64,000 bases of DNA from Nitrincola lacisaponensis (GTDB lineage: Bacteria; Pseudomonadota; Gammaproteobacteria; Pseudomonadales; Balneatricaceae). A program made the position numbers and the translations under genes. The stretch lies in assembly GCF_000691225.1 (NCBI RefSeq), contig NZ_JMSZ01000032.1, positions 124,001 to 188,000 on the forward strand, given 5' to 3'. The notes beneath the pieces are model-generated. The model saw only the letters and a program-made list of their open reading frames with translations. It had not been told where the DNA came from and made no database searches. Of the stretch, positions 18,774 through 28,449 are shown piece by piece (the stretch's first letter is position 1; the number at the start of each line of letters is the position of its first letter).

Positions 18774-19565
18774 GTGACCCGACGCGAGTTCTTCAGTCTG
18801 TTACGTACCTTGCTGCTGATGCTGCTGGTGGCGGTGTTGCTGTTGAATATCTGGTTTTCCCAGACGCGCGATGAGCATTGGCAGGAACCGGTAACCGCCT
18901 GGATCTATCCGATCAATGCCGATGGCAACTCAATGACCCAGGCCTGGATTGATCAGCTGACTGATCAGCACTTTGAGGATATGGAGCGCTTCTTTGATCG
19001 TGAAGCACGACGCTACCGACTGGGGTTGGAGCGCCCCATCCATCTACGCCTGGCGGCGCAAATTGAAGCCATTCCGCCTGATATTCCATTGGAACCCAGC
19101 ATTGTTGATGCGGTGATCTGGGCATTAAAGATGCGTTACTGGGTCTGGCGCCATGATGATACCCCGCGAGAACCCAGAGCCATTCGCATATTTATTCGTT
19201 TCTATGCCGAGGATAATCCGGGCCCCATGCAGCACTCACTGGGATTGCAGAAGGGTCTGATCGGTCTGGTGAATGGTTTTGCCGGTGAGGAGCATGCTGG
19301 TCGTAATAATCTGGTGGCTGCGCATGAGTTGCTGCATACCCTGGGCGCCACCGACAAGTATGATATGGACACCCTGGAACCCATCTGGCCGGATGGCTAT
19401 GCTGACCCCACGCAATACCCGCTCTATCCACAAACCCGTGCAGAGATCATGAGTGGTCGTCTGCAGGTATCGCCCGGCTGGCTGATGCTGCCGCCAAATC
19501 TGGATCATGCCGTGATCGGACCGGCCACCGCAATCGAGATTAACTGGCTGGCCGCGCCTCCCTGA
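18774..19565 (+). CDS. Membrane-anchored metzincin-like metalloprotease candidate
   Basis: A GTG start after AAGGAAC. One N-terminal membrane anchor (about 8-28) leaves about 235 residues outside the cytoplasm. The sequence AAHELLHTLGATDKYD gives H184-E185-x-x-H188-x-x-G191-x-x-D194, the HExxHxxGxxD zinc-binding form known from metzincins such as snapalysin. A methionine follows 32 residues later in AEIMSG (M226), a good candidate for the Met-turn. I do not recognise the family by name. The gene follows recQ-yqaA on the same strand at 26 bp. Protease activity is inferred from the motif alone. Confidence 0.72.
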   Translation: MTRREFFSLLRTLLLMLLVAVLLLNIWFSQTRDEHWQEPVTAWIYPINADGNSMTQAWIDQLTDQHFEDMERFFDREARRYRLGLERPIHLRLAAQIEAIPPDIPLEPSIVDAVIWALKMRYWVWRHDDTPREPRAIRIFIRFYAEDNPGPMQHSLGLQKGLIGLVNGFAGEEHAGRNNLVAAHELLHTLGATDKYDMDTLEPIWPDGYADPTQYPLYPQTRAEIMSGRLQVSPGWLMLPPNLDHAVIGPATAIEINWLAAPP

Positions 19566-19673
19566 ATACACATCTCCCGCCTTGCGGTTTCCCGGCTCTT
19601 GTGCTTTAGTCGTATATGCAAGACGTAGACGATGCAAGTAACTGAATAACAATAATATTATTAGGGATATATC

Positions 19674-20981
19674 ATGTTGAGTCGTGTTGCGAAACCTTTC
19701 GTGCGCTTGGTCGAGCGCTATCTTCCCGATCCATATATTTTCGTGCTGCTGCTGACACTGGTTGCTTTTGCTGCCGCCATTCTGGTTGAAAGCAAAACAC
19801 CTATGGAGGTGGTGCAGATATGGGGCAACGGCTTCTGGGGGCTGTTGACCTTCTCGATGCAGATGCTGCTGGTGTTGTTGACCGGTTTTATGCTGGCCAG
19901 TACACCCTTGATCAAAGCGGGTCTGGTCAGAATTGCCACCCTGGCAAGTACTCCGGGTCAGGCCATTATATTGGTTACCCTGGTATCGCTGGCAGCCAGC
20001 TGGATTAACTGGGGTTTTGGCTTGGTAATCGGTGCCTTGTTTGCGCGTCAGTTGGCACGTGTGATTCGGGTGGATTACCGTTTGCTGGTAGCCAGTGCCT
20101 ATTCCGGTTTCATTGTCTGGCATGGCGGATTGGCGGGTTCTGTGCCGCTGACTATCGCCACACCGGGTCACTTTACTGAAAATCAGATCGGCGTCATTGG
20201 CACGGGTGATACGATTTTTGCGTTTTTCAATCTGGCGATTGTGATCAGTTTGTTTATCGTCGTGCCTCTGGTCAACCGCTTGATGATGCCGGATGAAAAG
20301 GACAGTGTGTATGTTGATCCGGCCAGGCTTGAAGATGAAGTTGAAACGCAGGTGGAGATTACCCGTCCGGCTGACCATCTGGAAAACAGTCGCATCCTCG
20401 CGTGGCTGGTTGGTTTTGGCGGGCTTGCCTGGTTGGTGCAGTATTTCGTCAACAGTGGCACTTTGAACCTGAATGTGGTGAATTTCACCTTCCTGTTTCT
20501 GGCGATCATTCTGCACCAGACGCCACGCCGCTTGCTGAACTGTCTGCAGGAAGCGATCAAGGGCGGGGCCGGGATAGTGATTCAGTTCCCGTTCTATGCT
20601 GGCATTATGGCGATTATGGTGCAATCCGGTCTGGCGCAAACCATTTCGTCTGGCTTTGTTGCTATTGCCACAGAAACCAGTTTGCCTTTCTGGACCTTTA
20701 TCAGTGCCGGATTGTTGAACATCTTTGTGCCATCGGGTGGTGGTCAGTGGGCGGTACAGGCACCGGTAATGCTACCTGCGGCTGAAGCGCTGGGTGCCGA
20801 TGTGGCACGTGTGGCGATGGCCGTAGCCTGGGGGGATGCCTGGACTAACCTGTTGCAGCCTTTCTGGGCGTTGCCCATGCTGGCAATTGCCGGACTGAAG
20901 GCCAAGGATATTATGGGTTTCTGCCTGGTACAGCTATTTATCACCGGCACCATTATCAGTATTGGGCTGGTATTTCTCTAG
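19674..20981 (+). CDS. atoE: Short-chain fatty acid transporter, AtoE family
   Basis: A 435-residue membrane protein with about ten to twelve hydrophobic segments and AtoE signatures: FVRLVERYLPDPYIFVLLLT at the start, WINWGFGLVIGALFAR, YSGFIVWHGGLAGSVPL and VPSGGGQWAVQAPV. The family moves short-chain fatty acids such as acetoacetate or butyrate across the inner membrane. AGGGAT precedes the ATG. No ato catabolic genes are next to it, so the substrate assignment comes only from the family. Confidence 0.92.
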   Translation: MLSRVAKPFVRLVERYLPDPYIFVLLLTLVAFAAAILVESKTPMEVVQIWGNGFWGLLTFSMQMLLVLLTGFMLASTPLIKAGLVRIATLASTPGQAIILVTLVSLAASWINWGFGLVIGALFARQLARVIRVDYRLLVASAYSGFIVWHGGLAGSVPLTIATPGHFTENQIGVIGTGDTIFAFFNLAIVISLFIVVPLVNRLMMPDEKDSVYVDPARLEDEVETQVEITRPADHLENSRILAWLVGFGGLAWLVQYFVNSGTLNLNVVNFTFLFLAIILHQTPRRLLNCLQEAIKGGAGIVIQFPFYAGIMAIMVQSGLAQTISSGFVAIATETSLPFWTFISAGLLNIFVPSGGGQWAVQAPVMLPAAEALGADVARVAMAVAWGDAWTNLLQPFWALPMLAIAGLKAKDIMGFCLVQLFITGTIISIGLVFL

Positions 20982-21013
20982 GCGAGCCATAGCGCGCCGT
21001 GCAACGTCTTGTA

Positions 21014-21046
21014 CCGGATGATCCGGCCTTGGGCTGGATCATCCCG
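21014..21046. terminator. Hairpin after atoE
   Basis: GGATGATCC (21016-21024) and GGATCATCC (21036-21044) form a perfect 9-bp stem, extended by flanking C and G bases, with an 11-nt loop, 33 bp after the atoE stop. There is no T-tract, so this is only a possible terminator. Confidence 0.4.
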
Positions 21047-21105
21047 GATTCCGACCGTTATACTCAGATATTCATGATGAAATAACTTCCAGGAGGTCCC
21101 GTTTC

Positions 21106-22365
21106 ATGGGAATGACACGTCGCGATTTTATGTTGCGAAGCGCTATGGGGGCAGGTGTTGCGTTGCTGTCCGGGTGTAAAACACCTTTGATCAGTGAACC
21201 TCGCCTGATGAATCCCTGTGCGACGCACCTGCCTCCTGAACTGGCAGGACACCCGCTGGTGATGCAGGCCTGGGAAGGCCTGAACCCGGATCTTGTCTGG
21301 GATGCACATGTGCATTTGGCGGGTATCGGTGACAGTGACAGCGGTATCGAAGTGTCGCGGCGAATGATGAGTCCGGTGTTTCCGGCACAATATGTACAAC
21401 GTTTGTTCTACATGAATGCGGGGTGTGTGCATAAAGCAGATGATTCGGTGGATTTGAGTTATGTGGCACGTATTCATAACCTGATGAAGTATATGCCGGA
21501 AGGTTTTCGGGTGATGCTGTTTGCCTTTGACCGGACCTACACCCCACAGGGTGAACCACGTCCGGATGCCACGGCCCTTTATGTGCCTAACCAGTATGCC
21601 CGTGACGTGGCACGTACCCTCACGGGGCGTGCAGAATGGGTGTGCTCGGTGCATCCCTATCGTGAGGATGCGATTGAGGCACTTGAATGGGCCCAGGCTG
21701 AGGGTGCACGTGCGGTCAAATGGTTGCCGCCTGCAATGGGTATTGATCCATCATCGCCTCGCTGTGCCGATTTTTATGATGCGCTGGTACGCCTGAGACT
21801 TCCGCTGATTACCCATGTGGGCGAAGAGCTGGCTGTTGTTGGCGCAGGACGACCGGTGTGGGGAAATCCACTCAAGTTGCGTCCGGCACTGGATAGGGGC
21901 GTCACGGTGGTCATGGCTCACTGCGCCAGTATCGGTGAGGATATCGATCTGGACAAGGGTGAGGATGGCCCGAGAGTTGAAAGCTTCTCGTTGTTTCGTC
22001 GCTTGATGCAGGAATCACATTACCACGGCATTTTGTATGGCGATATTTCTGCAGTCACTCAGCGCAATCGACCGGATGAAGTGATGCAGGAGCTGCTGGA
22101 GAGGGAAGAGTGGCAGGATCGTTTATTGTTTGGCTCAGACTATCCCTTGCCGGGAGTATTGCCGCTGACATCACCTGTGCTTTTGGCGCGTTCAGGGCTG
22201 CTGGACCCGGAGGCAGTACATACCATTACAGAGTTGCGTCGCTACAACCCGATTCTGTTCGATTTTGTGCTGAAACGTCACCTCAGCAGCCGTGGTCAAC
22301 AATTCAGCAAACAGGTTTTTGAAACGAGACGGGTGTTTGATTCGGCGCTTCAGGCTGCGGGGTGA
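21106..22365 (+). CDS. Exported amidohydrolase-family lipoprotein
   Basis: AGGAGG precedes the ATG. The N-terminus has a twin-arginine motif (TRRDFM) and a lipobox-like LLSGC ending at Cys24, so export by Tat and lipid anchoring are likely. The mature protein shows amidohydrolase_2 features: metal-binding DAHVHLAG (about 65-72), WLPPAMGIDPSS, ITHVGEE, VVMAHCAS and a late FGSDYPLP with the catalytic Asp. The substrate is unknown. The amidohydrolase_2 family includes decarboxylases and lactonases, mostly cytosolic, so the Tat lipoprotein form is less common. It stands alone between atoE and the chemoreceptor. Confidence 0.82.
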   Translation: MGMTRRDFMLRSAMGAGVALLSGCKTPLISEPRLMNPCATHLPPELAGHPLVMQAWEGLNPDLVWDAHVHLAGIGDSDSGIEVSRRMMSPVFPAQYVQRLFYMNAGCVHKADDSVDLSYVARIHNLMKYMPEGFRVMLFAFDRTYTPQGEPRPDATALYVPNQYARDVARTLTGRAEWVCSVHPYREDAIEALEWAQAEGARAVKWLPPAMGIDPSSPRCADFYDALVRLRLPLITHVGEELAVVGAGRPVWGNPLKLRPALDRGVTVVMAHCASIGEDIDLDKGEDGPRVESFSLFRRLMQESHYHGILYGDISAVTQRNRPDEVMQELLEREEWQDRLLFGSDYPLPGVLPLTSPVLLARSGLLDPEAVHTITELRRYNPILFDFVLKRHLSSRGQQFSKQVFETRRVFDSALQAAG

Positions 22366-22460
22366 AAGAATTTACTACGTTTTTTTTAAATTAGGGATTA
22401 CTATTCAGGATAAGCCTGTCAGGCGATTACCATAAAAAACAAGTATATTAAGGTTATCCT

Positions 22461-24101
22461 ATGAATACATCCCTCACTCTCCGGGTACGTATTTTCCTGA
22501 TCGTGCTGCTTGCTCTTGTGGGCATAGTGGCATTGACGATTACTTCCCTGATGTCGACAAAGCGTGATCTGACCCAGGGCCGCATGGAGGTCATTCAGTC
22601 CATTGTGGAGTCGGCATACAGCATCGCTGAGCATTTTTATGCACTGGAACAAAGTGGAGTCATGACGCGTCAGGAAGCGCAGGATGCAGCAGGGGCGATG
22701 TTCCTCGCGGGTCGCTATGGCGGTGCGGATGGCAAGGCAGAGTATGTGTATGCCTGGACACTGGAAGGTGTCGGCGTTGCTCATGTCAATCCGGCATTCA
22801 AGGGCCGCAACATGTTTAACGAGATCCGCGATGGTCAGGGCCGCTATACCCTGCAGGATATCGTGGCAGCCTTGAGAGCCCAGCCTTCAGGTGCCTTCGT
22901 GGATACCGAGTTTCCGCGTCCGGGTTCAACGCTTGCTGTTGAGAAGCTGCAATACGCCAAAATCTTTCAGCCCTGGGGCTGGTTTATCGGGACAGGTATC
23001 TATATGGATGACCTGGCTGCAGATCTGCGTCGGGAAATGTTGAAAGATGGTCTGGTTGCACTGCTGATTCTGGTACTGATCGGTGTGTCTGGTTATCTGA
23101 TCGCCCTGAGTATTCTGCGTCAGGTAGGTGGCGAGCCCGCATTGGCGATAGATCTGATGTCGCGTGCGGCCAAGGGTGATCTGACGATCCGTATTGACAA
23201 TGCACCTCCCGGTAGCCTGTTGGCCGGACTGGAGATGATGGTGACGTCAATCCGGGCAACGGTCACCGAGATACGTAACGAGTCCAAGAATGTGCATAAT
23301 AATGCCAATACCATCAATCAGGCAGCGGCTGATGTTGCACGGGCCGCCAATGATGAGGCTGAGGCGATTACGTCCATGGCGGCTGCGATTGAAGAGATGA
23401 CGGTCAGTATCAGTCATATCTCTGAGAGCGCCCGGGAAACAGAAGAAAATTCACGCTTTGCAGCTGAAATGGCGCAGCAGGGGGTGTCGCAGGTCAGTTC
23501 TGCCAGTAATGAAATCAACAAAATTGCAGATATGGTTAAAAAGGCCTCCAGTAAAGTGGGAGACTTGAATGCCAATGCCAGTCGTATCTCTTCAATCGCC
23601 AGTGTGATTCGTGAAATTGCCGAGCAGACCAATCTGTTGGCGTTGAATGCGGCAATTGAGGCTGCGCGTGCCGGTGATCAGGGTAGAGGTTTTGCCGTGG
23701 TAGCGGATGAGGTGCGTACCTTGGCGGCACGGACCGCGACTGCGACCAGTGACATTGAAAAAATGATTGAAGGTGTACTCACGGGTACAGCGCAAGTGGT
23801 CGACACCATGGAAGCGGCCTTGCCACAGGTGGAGGCCGGTGTTGTGGCAACTGAGTCAGCCAGTGCGTTGCTGGCGCAAATCCGTCAGGGTGCGGAGTCA
23901 ACACTGGTGAGTGTGACCGGTGTGGCCAACTCGACTCAGGAGCAGACGCTGGCGAGCAGCAGTATTGCCGAGAAGGTTGATCATATAGCGCAGATGATGG
24001 AAATCACCAGTGGCGCCATGCGCTCAACAGCCGAGAGTGCGAAAGAGCTGAATAACATTGCTTCTGAGCTTAATGGCATGGTGAGCCGCTTTAAGTGCTA
24101 A
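22461..24101 (+). CDS. Methyl-accepting chemotaxis protein with periplasmic Cache domain
   Basis: Membrane segment 1 is at about 10-32, followed by a periplasmic single Cache (sCache_2-like) domain at about 35-190 with [25 protein letters not shown] and [10 protein letters not shown]. Membrane segment 2 is at about 195-215, then HAMP and a full methyl-accepting signalling domain ([35 protein letters not shown] split over the tip). Length is 546 aa. Cache domains of this type usually bind small organic acids. The ribosome-binding site is weak (AAGG). It probably feeds the chemotaxis array; no che genes are in the window. Confidence 0.93.
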   Translation: MNTSLTLRVRIFLIVLLALVGIVALTITSLMSTKRDLTQGRMEVIQSIVESAYSIAEHFYALEQSGVMTRQEAQDAAGAMFLAGRYGGADGKAEYVYAWTLEGVGVAHVNPAFKGRNMFNEIRDGQGRYTLQDIVAALRAQPSGAFVDTEFPRPGSTLAVEKLQYAKIFQPWGWFIGTGIYMDDLAADLRREMLKDGLVALLILVLIGVSGYLIALSILRQVGGEPALAIDLMSRAAKGDLTIRIDNAPPGSLLAGLEMMVTSIRATVTEIRNESKNVHNNANTINQAAADVARAANDEAEAITSMAAAIEEMTVSISHISESARETEENSRFAAEMAQQGVSQVSSASNEINKIADMVKKASSKVGDLNANASRISSIASVIREIAEQTNLLALNAAIEAARAGDQGRGFAVVADEVRTLAARTATATSDIEKMIEGVLTGTAQVVDTMEAALPQVEAGVVATESASALLAQIRQGAESTLVSVTGVANSTQEQTLASSSIAEKVDHIAQMMEITSGAMRSTAESAKELNNIASELNGMVSRFKC

Positions 24102-24109
24102 ATAGATGC

Positions 24110-24157
24110 GGTTAATTCAACAGCAGGCTATACTAGTGCCCCTCTGTTGAATTAACC
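24110..24157. promoter_or_regulatory. Long inverted repeat upstream of ttcA
   Basis: GGTTAATTCAACAG (24110-24123) and CTGTTGAATTAACC (24144-24157) are perfect reverse complements with a 20-nt spacer. The spacer contains TATACT (24129-24134), a possible -10 element. No T-run follows on either strand, so an operator or a structured leader is as likely as a terminator for the upstream chemoreceptor gene. Confidence 0.5.
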
Positions 24158-24173
24158 CCTTTCCGGAACACCC

Positions 24174-25079
24174 ATGACCAGCGTCACCGATACTGAAGAA
24201 GCACGTAAGCTCAAAACACGTCAGAACAAACTGCAAAAACGCCTGAGGCGTGAGATGGGGCAGGCGATTGAAACCTTCAACATGATTGAAGAAGGTGACA
24301 AGGTCATGGTCTGTCTGTCTGGTGGCAAGGACTCCTTTGTCATGCTGGACATCCTCATGAATCTGCAGAAGAGTGCACCGATTCAGTTTGAGCTGGTGGC
24401 TGTCAATCTGGATCAGAAGCAGCCGGGTTTCCCTGAGCATGTGTTACCTGAATATCTCACCGAGCTGGGTGTGCCGTTTCATATTGTCGAACGCGACACC
24501 TATTCCGTGGTCAAGTCTGTCGTGCCGGAAGGTAAGACGACCTGTGCACTCTGTTCGCGGTTGCGTCGCGGTACGCTGTATGGTTTTGCCGAGCAAATAG
24601 GGGCGAATAAAATTGCCCTGGGACATCACCGGGACGATATTCTGGAAACTTTCTTCCTGAACATGTTTTATGGTGGCAAGCTGAAGTCCATGCCGCCCAA
24701 GCTGGTGTCGGATGATGGCAAAAATATGGTGATCCGGCCGTTGGCCTATGCGCGTGAAAAGGATATTGCCGCCTACGCCGAACTGCGCGGCTTTCCGATT
24801 ATTCCGTGCAATCTGTGTGGCTCCCAGGAAAATCTGCAGCGTCAGGTTATCAAGGAGATGCTGCAAGGCTGGGATAAAACCCACCCAGGGCGTATCGAAA
24901 CCATGTTCCGTTCTCTGTGCAATGTTGTGCCTTCACATCTGGCAGATGCCGAGTTGTTTGATTTCAAAAATCTGCAATTGGGCTATGCGCATGGCATCGT
25001 CGATGATGAAGATGATCTGCCCAGCCACCCGAAAGCAGCTGTGCAGATGATGGAGCGCATTGATATTTTGTCGTTGTGA
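24174..25079 (+). CDS. ttcA: tRNA 2-thiocytidine(32) synthetase TtcA
   Basis: A 301-residue PP-loop ATPase: SGGKDS loop (about 46-51), a central CALC motif ([12 protein letters not shown]) and [15 protein letters not shown], which together supply the cysteines for the iron-sulfur cluster of TtcA. The enzyme thiolates cytidine 32 in several tRNAs using ATP and a sulfur donor. Length and motif order match the gammaproteobacterial family. GGAAC precedes the ATG. It is convergent with the yebC-family gene, with 5 bases between the stops. Confidence 0.97.
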   Translation: MTSVTDTEEARKLKTRQNKLQKRLRREMGQAIETFNMIEEGDKVMVCLSGGKDSFVMLDILMNLQKSAPIQFELVAVNLDQKQPGFPEHVLPEYLTELGVPFHIVERDTYSVVKSVVPEGKTTCALCSRLRRGTLYGFAEQIGANKIALGHHRDDILETFFLNMFYGGKLKSMPPKLVSDDGKNMVIRPLAYAREKDIAAYAELRGFPIIPCNLCGSQENLQRQVIKEMLQGWDKTHPGRIETMFRSLCNVVPSHLADAELFDFKNLQLGYAHGIVDDEDDLPSHPKAAVQMMERIDILSL

Positions 25080-25084
25080 GCAAA

Positions 25085-25798
25085 TCAGGCGACGTTGTGG
25101 TAAATGTTCTGCACGTCGTCCAGGTCGTTCAGCAGGTCGATAAACCGTTCAAACATGGGCTGATCTTCCGGGCTGATTTCCGTGGAGGTTTGTGCCAGGA
25201 ATTGAATGGCATCCGCTTCATAGTCGATTTCGCCAAACGCGGCAGCCAGGGCTTGTTTGGCATTGGCGTATTCGGTGTGCGGCGCGAAGACTGTGATCAT
25301 GCCATCTTCATTCTCAATGTCGGTGACATCAACGTCGGCCATCATCAGTGCTTCCAGTACCGCTTCTTCATCATCACCCTTGAATGCCAGAATGGCACAG
25401 TGATCAAACATGTGGCTGACACTGCCTTGCGTACCGATCTTGCACTTAGTTTTGGTGAAGCAGTGGCGCACGTCTCCAAAGGTACGGTTGGGGTTATCGG
25501 TCAGGCACTCAACGATCACCATGCAGTTGCCAGGACCAAAGCCCTCATACCGGGCGACAGAAAAGTCTTCACCGCCACTGCCTTTGGCTTTGTCGAGAGC
25601 TTTGTCGATCACGTGAGCGGGTACCTGATCTTTTTTGGCGCGCTCAATCATGCCACGCAGTGTCAGGTTACCAGCCGGGTCTGTACCCCCGGATTTGGCA
25701 CACACGTAAATTTCGCGGGCATATTTGCTGTAGACTTTGGTTTTCTGATCGGCCGTTTTGGCCATGGATTCTTTGCGGTTCTGGTAGGCGCGACCCAT
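25085..25798 (-). CDS. YebC/PmpR-family (TACO1) protein, YeeN-like
   Basis: A 237-residue protein of the YebC family: the N-terminal [21 protein letters not shown] is the YeeN variant of the usual MAGHSKW start. Conserved blocks include [27 protein letters not shown] and VxMFDHCAI. The family is described both as transcriptional regulators and, more recently, as ribosome-associated translation factors easing proline-rich stretches. AGGACTC precedes the ATG. It is probably a single-gene unit. Confidence 0.93.
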   Translation of the reverse strand: MGRAYQNRKESMAKTADQKTKVYSKYAREIYVCAKSGGTDPAGNLTLRGMIERAKKDQVPAHVIDKALDKAKGSGGEDFSVARYEGFGPGNCMVIVECLTDNPNRTFGDVRHCFTKTKCKIGTQGSVSHMFDHCAILAFKGDDEEAVLEALMMADVDVTDIENEDGMITVFAPHTEYANAKQALAAAFGEIDYEADAIQFLAQTSTEISPEDQPMFERFIDLLNDLDDVQNIYHNVA

Positions 25799-25828
25799 AT
25801 GGAGAGTCCTGTTTGGTTGCTATCGGGT

Positions 25829-25873
25829 TAAAAAAATTAGCCCAATTTTACGCATAAACGCAAAATTGGGCTA
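25829..25873 (-). terminator. Intrinsic terminator downstream of the DadA-like gene
   Basis: A perfect 12-bp stem (TAGCCCAATTTT at 25838-25849 paired with AAAATTGGGCTA at 25862-25873). On the minus strand it is followed by a run of seven T residues. It lies just after the stop of the oxidoreductase at 25892. Confidence 0.85.
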
Positions 25874-25891
25874 TTGAATTTTAACTCGGTA

Positions 25892-27133
25892 TCAGAAGCG
25901 GTCTGCGCGGAATGGTTGCATATCGATCGCTGTTTTTTCACCATCCATCATTTCACCCAGCAGGCGACCTGTGGCGGGCCCCAAGGTGAAGCCCTGATGG
26001 CCGTGACCAAATGCCAGCCACAACCCCGGATGCTTTGGTGCCGGACCGATAATCGGTTTCATATCGGGCAAGCAAGGGCGTGCACCTTTCCACGGCTGCT
26101 CTTCTACTCTGCCACCAAACGGGAAGAGTTTGCGACCTTCTTTTTCCGCTTTGTCCAACTGCCCGTATGAGGGAGGAGCATCCAGATTGGCCAGCTCTGC
26201 ACCCGTAGTCAGGCGTATGCCGTTTTTCATCGGTTCCAGCAGGTAACCTTTTTCGGCATCCATCAACCAGTAATCCAGGCGTGCTTTTACATCTGGCTGG
26301 CGGTAGTGCATGTGGTAACCGCGTTTTACAAACAGCGGGAAGTTGTAGTTCAGTGGTGCCAGGAACTGTTGTGACCAGGGGCCCAGCGCGACAACAACCT
26401 CCGGAGCTTCATGATCACCGCGACTGGTGCTCACTTTCCAGCCATCACCTTGTTGCTCCAGACCTTTCAGCTCTGCTTCCAGGAATTCACCACCAGCTGC
26501 TTCGAAGGCACGGGCATAAGACTGCACCAGGTCACCAGGTGACTCTACGGTCCAGGAGTTCAGCCAGTGAATGGCTCCGCAGATTTCCTGAGACAGGCCG
26601 GGCTGGATTTCATCCAGTTGTGCACGATCCAGCAGGCGGGACTCCACACCATAACGGGTATTGTGCTGTGCTTCTTTCCAACGCTGGGCCAGTTCTGATT
26701 CGGTGCGATAGAGTTCCAGCCAGCCTTTTTTCTGGATCAACGGTTCAGCCCCCGAGGCTGCAATCATGGGCGCATGTTCTTGTGTGGACAGCGAAATGAT
26801 AGAAGCATACTCCGGTACGATTTTGCTGTAACGGCCCGGAAACGAGTTCAGGTAGTAGCTCAGCAATGGGCTGGCAGCAGCTACCATGCCGGTAGGGCGG
26901 TAGCGGATATCAATACTGCGGTTGGGCAGTACACGTAACAGGGTTTTCAGGTCATGCGGGAAGGCATAGGGCTCAACAGCTTCACGCTGAATGATACCGG
27001 CATTGCCAAAAGAGGTTTCCAGACCCGGTGGGCGGCGGTCAATCAGTAAGACTTTACGACCACGCTGCAACAGGTGCCAGGCAACACTGACACCGACTAT
27101 ACCGGCTCCAACGACGATGGTTTCCCGCGACAT
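25892..27133 (-). CDS. FAD-dependent D-amino acid dehydrogenase-like oxidoreductase
   Basis: A 413-residue flavoprotein of the DAO/DadA family. The dinucleotide motif VVGAGIVGVSVAWHL is at the N-terminus, RRPPGLETSFGNAGII follows, and FAD-contact blocks near the end (RPCLPDMKPIIGPAP, FGHGHQGFTLGPATG) match DadA-type enzymes. Such proteins oxidise D-amino acids to 2-oxo acids and pass electrons to the respiratory chain. GGAG precedes the ATG. It is a single-gene unit with its own terminator (25829-25873). It is a paralogue of the dehydrogenase at 38141, but lies outside the hydroxyproline cluster. Exact substrate unknown. Confidence 0.88.
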   Translation of the reverse strand: MSRETIVVGAGIVGVSVAWHLLQRGRKVLLIDRRPPGLETSFGNAGIIQREAVEPYAFPHDLKTLLRVLPNRSIDIRYRPTGMVAAASPLLSYYLNSFPGRYSKIVPEYASIISLSTQEHAPMIAASGAEPLIQKKGWLELYRTESELAQRWKEAQHNTRYGVESRLLDRAQLDEIQPGLSQEICGAIHWLNSWTVESPGDLVQSYARAFEAAGGEFLEAELKGLEQQGDGWKVSTSRGDHEAPEVVVALGPWSQQFLAPLNYNFPLFVKRGYHMHYRQPDVKARLDYWLMDAEKGYLLEPMKNGIRLTTGAELANLDAPPSYGQLDKAEKEGRKLFPFGGRVEEQPWKGARPCLPDMKPIIGPAPKHPGLWLAFGHGHQGFTLGPATGRLLGEMMDGEKTAIDMQPFRADRF

Positions 27134-27189
27134 TCTACTCTCCTGCTAAGGGCTTAAATTTGAGCACTCTTTGCATTCTAGCAGAAGAT

Positions 27190-27221
27190 TTTTAATATCC
27201 TGTATAGCTGGAATATTAAAA
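27190..27221. promoter_or_regulatory. Inverted repeat upstream of the DadA-like gene
   Basis: TTTTAATATCC and GGAATATTAAAA form an 11-bp interrupted palindrome (one mismatch) with a 10-bp spacer, about 60 bp upstream of the oxidoreductase start. This is a candidate operator; the regulator is unknown. Confidence 0.4.
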
Positions 27222-27297
27222 CGAAATTACGTCGTAAAGCTTAAAATATCAGAATTTACATCTGCTTTATGAGTTTGGTTTGGGTTTATTTTCTGCT

Positions 27298-28449
27298 TTA
27301 TCTGTCTGTTAGTTTGATTTCGATCCGTCGGTTGCGCTGCAGTGCTGCGGCAGAGGTGCCGCTGTCTACAGGGTAAAACTCACCAAATCCAGCAGCTGCC
27401 ATATGCTGCTGGGGGACTCCGCGTGATGCCAGGTAGCGGACTACGGATACAGCACGAGCGGTGGACAATTCCCAGTTGGAAGGGAATGCTGGCGTGTTGA
27501 TGGGCACCCGGTCTGTATGGCCGTCCACACGCAGTATCCAGTCCAGATCGTCCGGAATGGTTGCCGAGATTTCCAGTAGCAGCGCGGCCAGTTTGTCCAG
27601 TTCAGCGCGTCCTTCAGGTCCCAGTTCAGCCGAACCTGAGGCAAAGAACAATTCCGAGGGCAGCAGGAAACGGTCGCCAACGATGCGAATGTTTTCATTG
27701 GCTTCAAGCAGGTCGCGCAGGCGGCCAAAGAATTCGGACTGATAGCGTTCCAGCTGGTTTACGCGCTCTGCCAAGGCACGGTTCAAGCGCTGACCCAGAC
27801 CGGCAATTTCGACATCACGTTCGGCAACCAGTGCTTCTTGCAGCTGCAGTGCTGCACTGATCTGTTGCAGCTGCTGCTGAAGCGCATCAATGCGTTGAGT
27901 CAGTTGCAGAATGAAGTCCTGCTGGGCGGCAGTCAGTTCCTGCTCTTCTTTCAGAGCTGTTTCCCGTTCCGAGGCACTGGCTGTCAGGCCGGCAATACGT
28001 GCTTCCTGGTCATCTGCCAGGGTACGCAGTTGCATGAAGGCTGTACGCTCCTGTTCCAGCTGTGCTTCCAGTTCGGCTGCCCGGCTGGCAATTTGTTGCT
28101 GGGCCTGTTCCGATTCGCTGAGATCACCCAGCAAACTGTCCAGTGCCTGTTGCATGGCTTCTTCACGTGACAGGCTTTGTTGGTAGGCACTTTGCAGGCT
28201 GGTGAGTTCAGCCGCGAGCTGTTCGCTACGTTGTTCTTCCAGCATCAGCAGGCGAGAAATCTCATTCAAACGACTGCTCAGGCTGGCGAGTTCAGAATCC
28301 CGGTCAGAGAGTGCCTGCGACAGATACAGCTGGGTGACCATATAGATCATCAGCATAAAGATGACCAGCATCAACAGGGCTGACAGGGCGTCGACATAGC
28401 CTGGCCAGGCGTTGATTTGGCTGCGTTGACGGCGAGCAGAACCCAGCAT
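27298..28449 (-). CDS. MotB-like protein with long coiled coil and OmpA domain
   Basis: A 383-residue protein. The cytoplasmic N-terminus is followed by one membrane segment (about 20-45) with the MotB-type PGYVDALSALLM motif; D20 is the expected proton-carrying residue. A very long coiled coil (about 45-240) leads to an OmpA peptidoglycan-binding domain (about 260-383: RVDGHTDRVPI, NWELSTARAVSVVRYL, NRRIEI). It is translationally coupled (TGATG) to the MotA/TolQ-like gene. The pair would form a proton-driven stator-like complex linking inner membrane and cell wall. No flagellar genes are nearby, so it is probably not the flagellar stator. Confidence 0.88.
   Translation of the reverse strand: MLGSARRQRSQINAWPGYVDALSALLMLVIFMLMIYMVTQLYLSQALSDRDSELASLSSRLNEISRLLMLEEQRSEQLAAELTSLQSAYQQSLSREEAMQQALDSLLGDLSESEQAQQQIASRAAELEAQLEQERTAFMQLRTLADDQEARIAGLTASASERETALKEEQELTAAQQDFILQLTQRIDALQQQLQQISAALQLQEALVAERDVEIAGLGQRLNRALAERVNQLERYQSEFFGRLRDLLEANENIRIVGDRFLLPSELFFASGSAELGPEGRAELDKLAALLLEISATIPDDLDWILRVDGHTDRVPINTPAFPSNWELSTARAVSVVRYLASRGVPQQHMAAAGFGEFYPVDSGTSAAALQRNRRIEIKLTDR

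Noticed and set aside
19236-20639. Long minus-strand open frame of 467 codons
   Set aside because: It is antisense to atoE and the metzincin-like gene, has a composition of a shadow frame (many Q, H, R, T) and no ribosome-binding site or recognisable domain.
25076-25831. Plus-strand open frame antisense to the YebC-family gene
   Set aside because: It mirrors the well-conserved minus-strand gene and shows no domain of its own.
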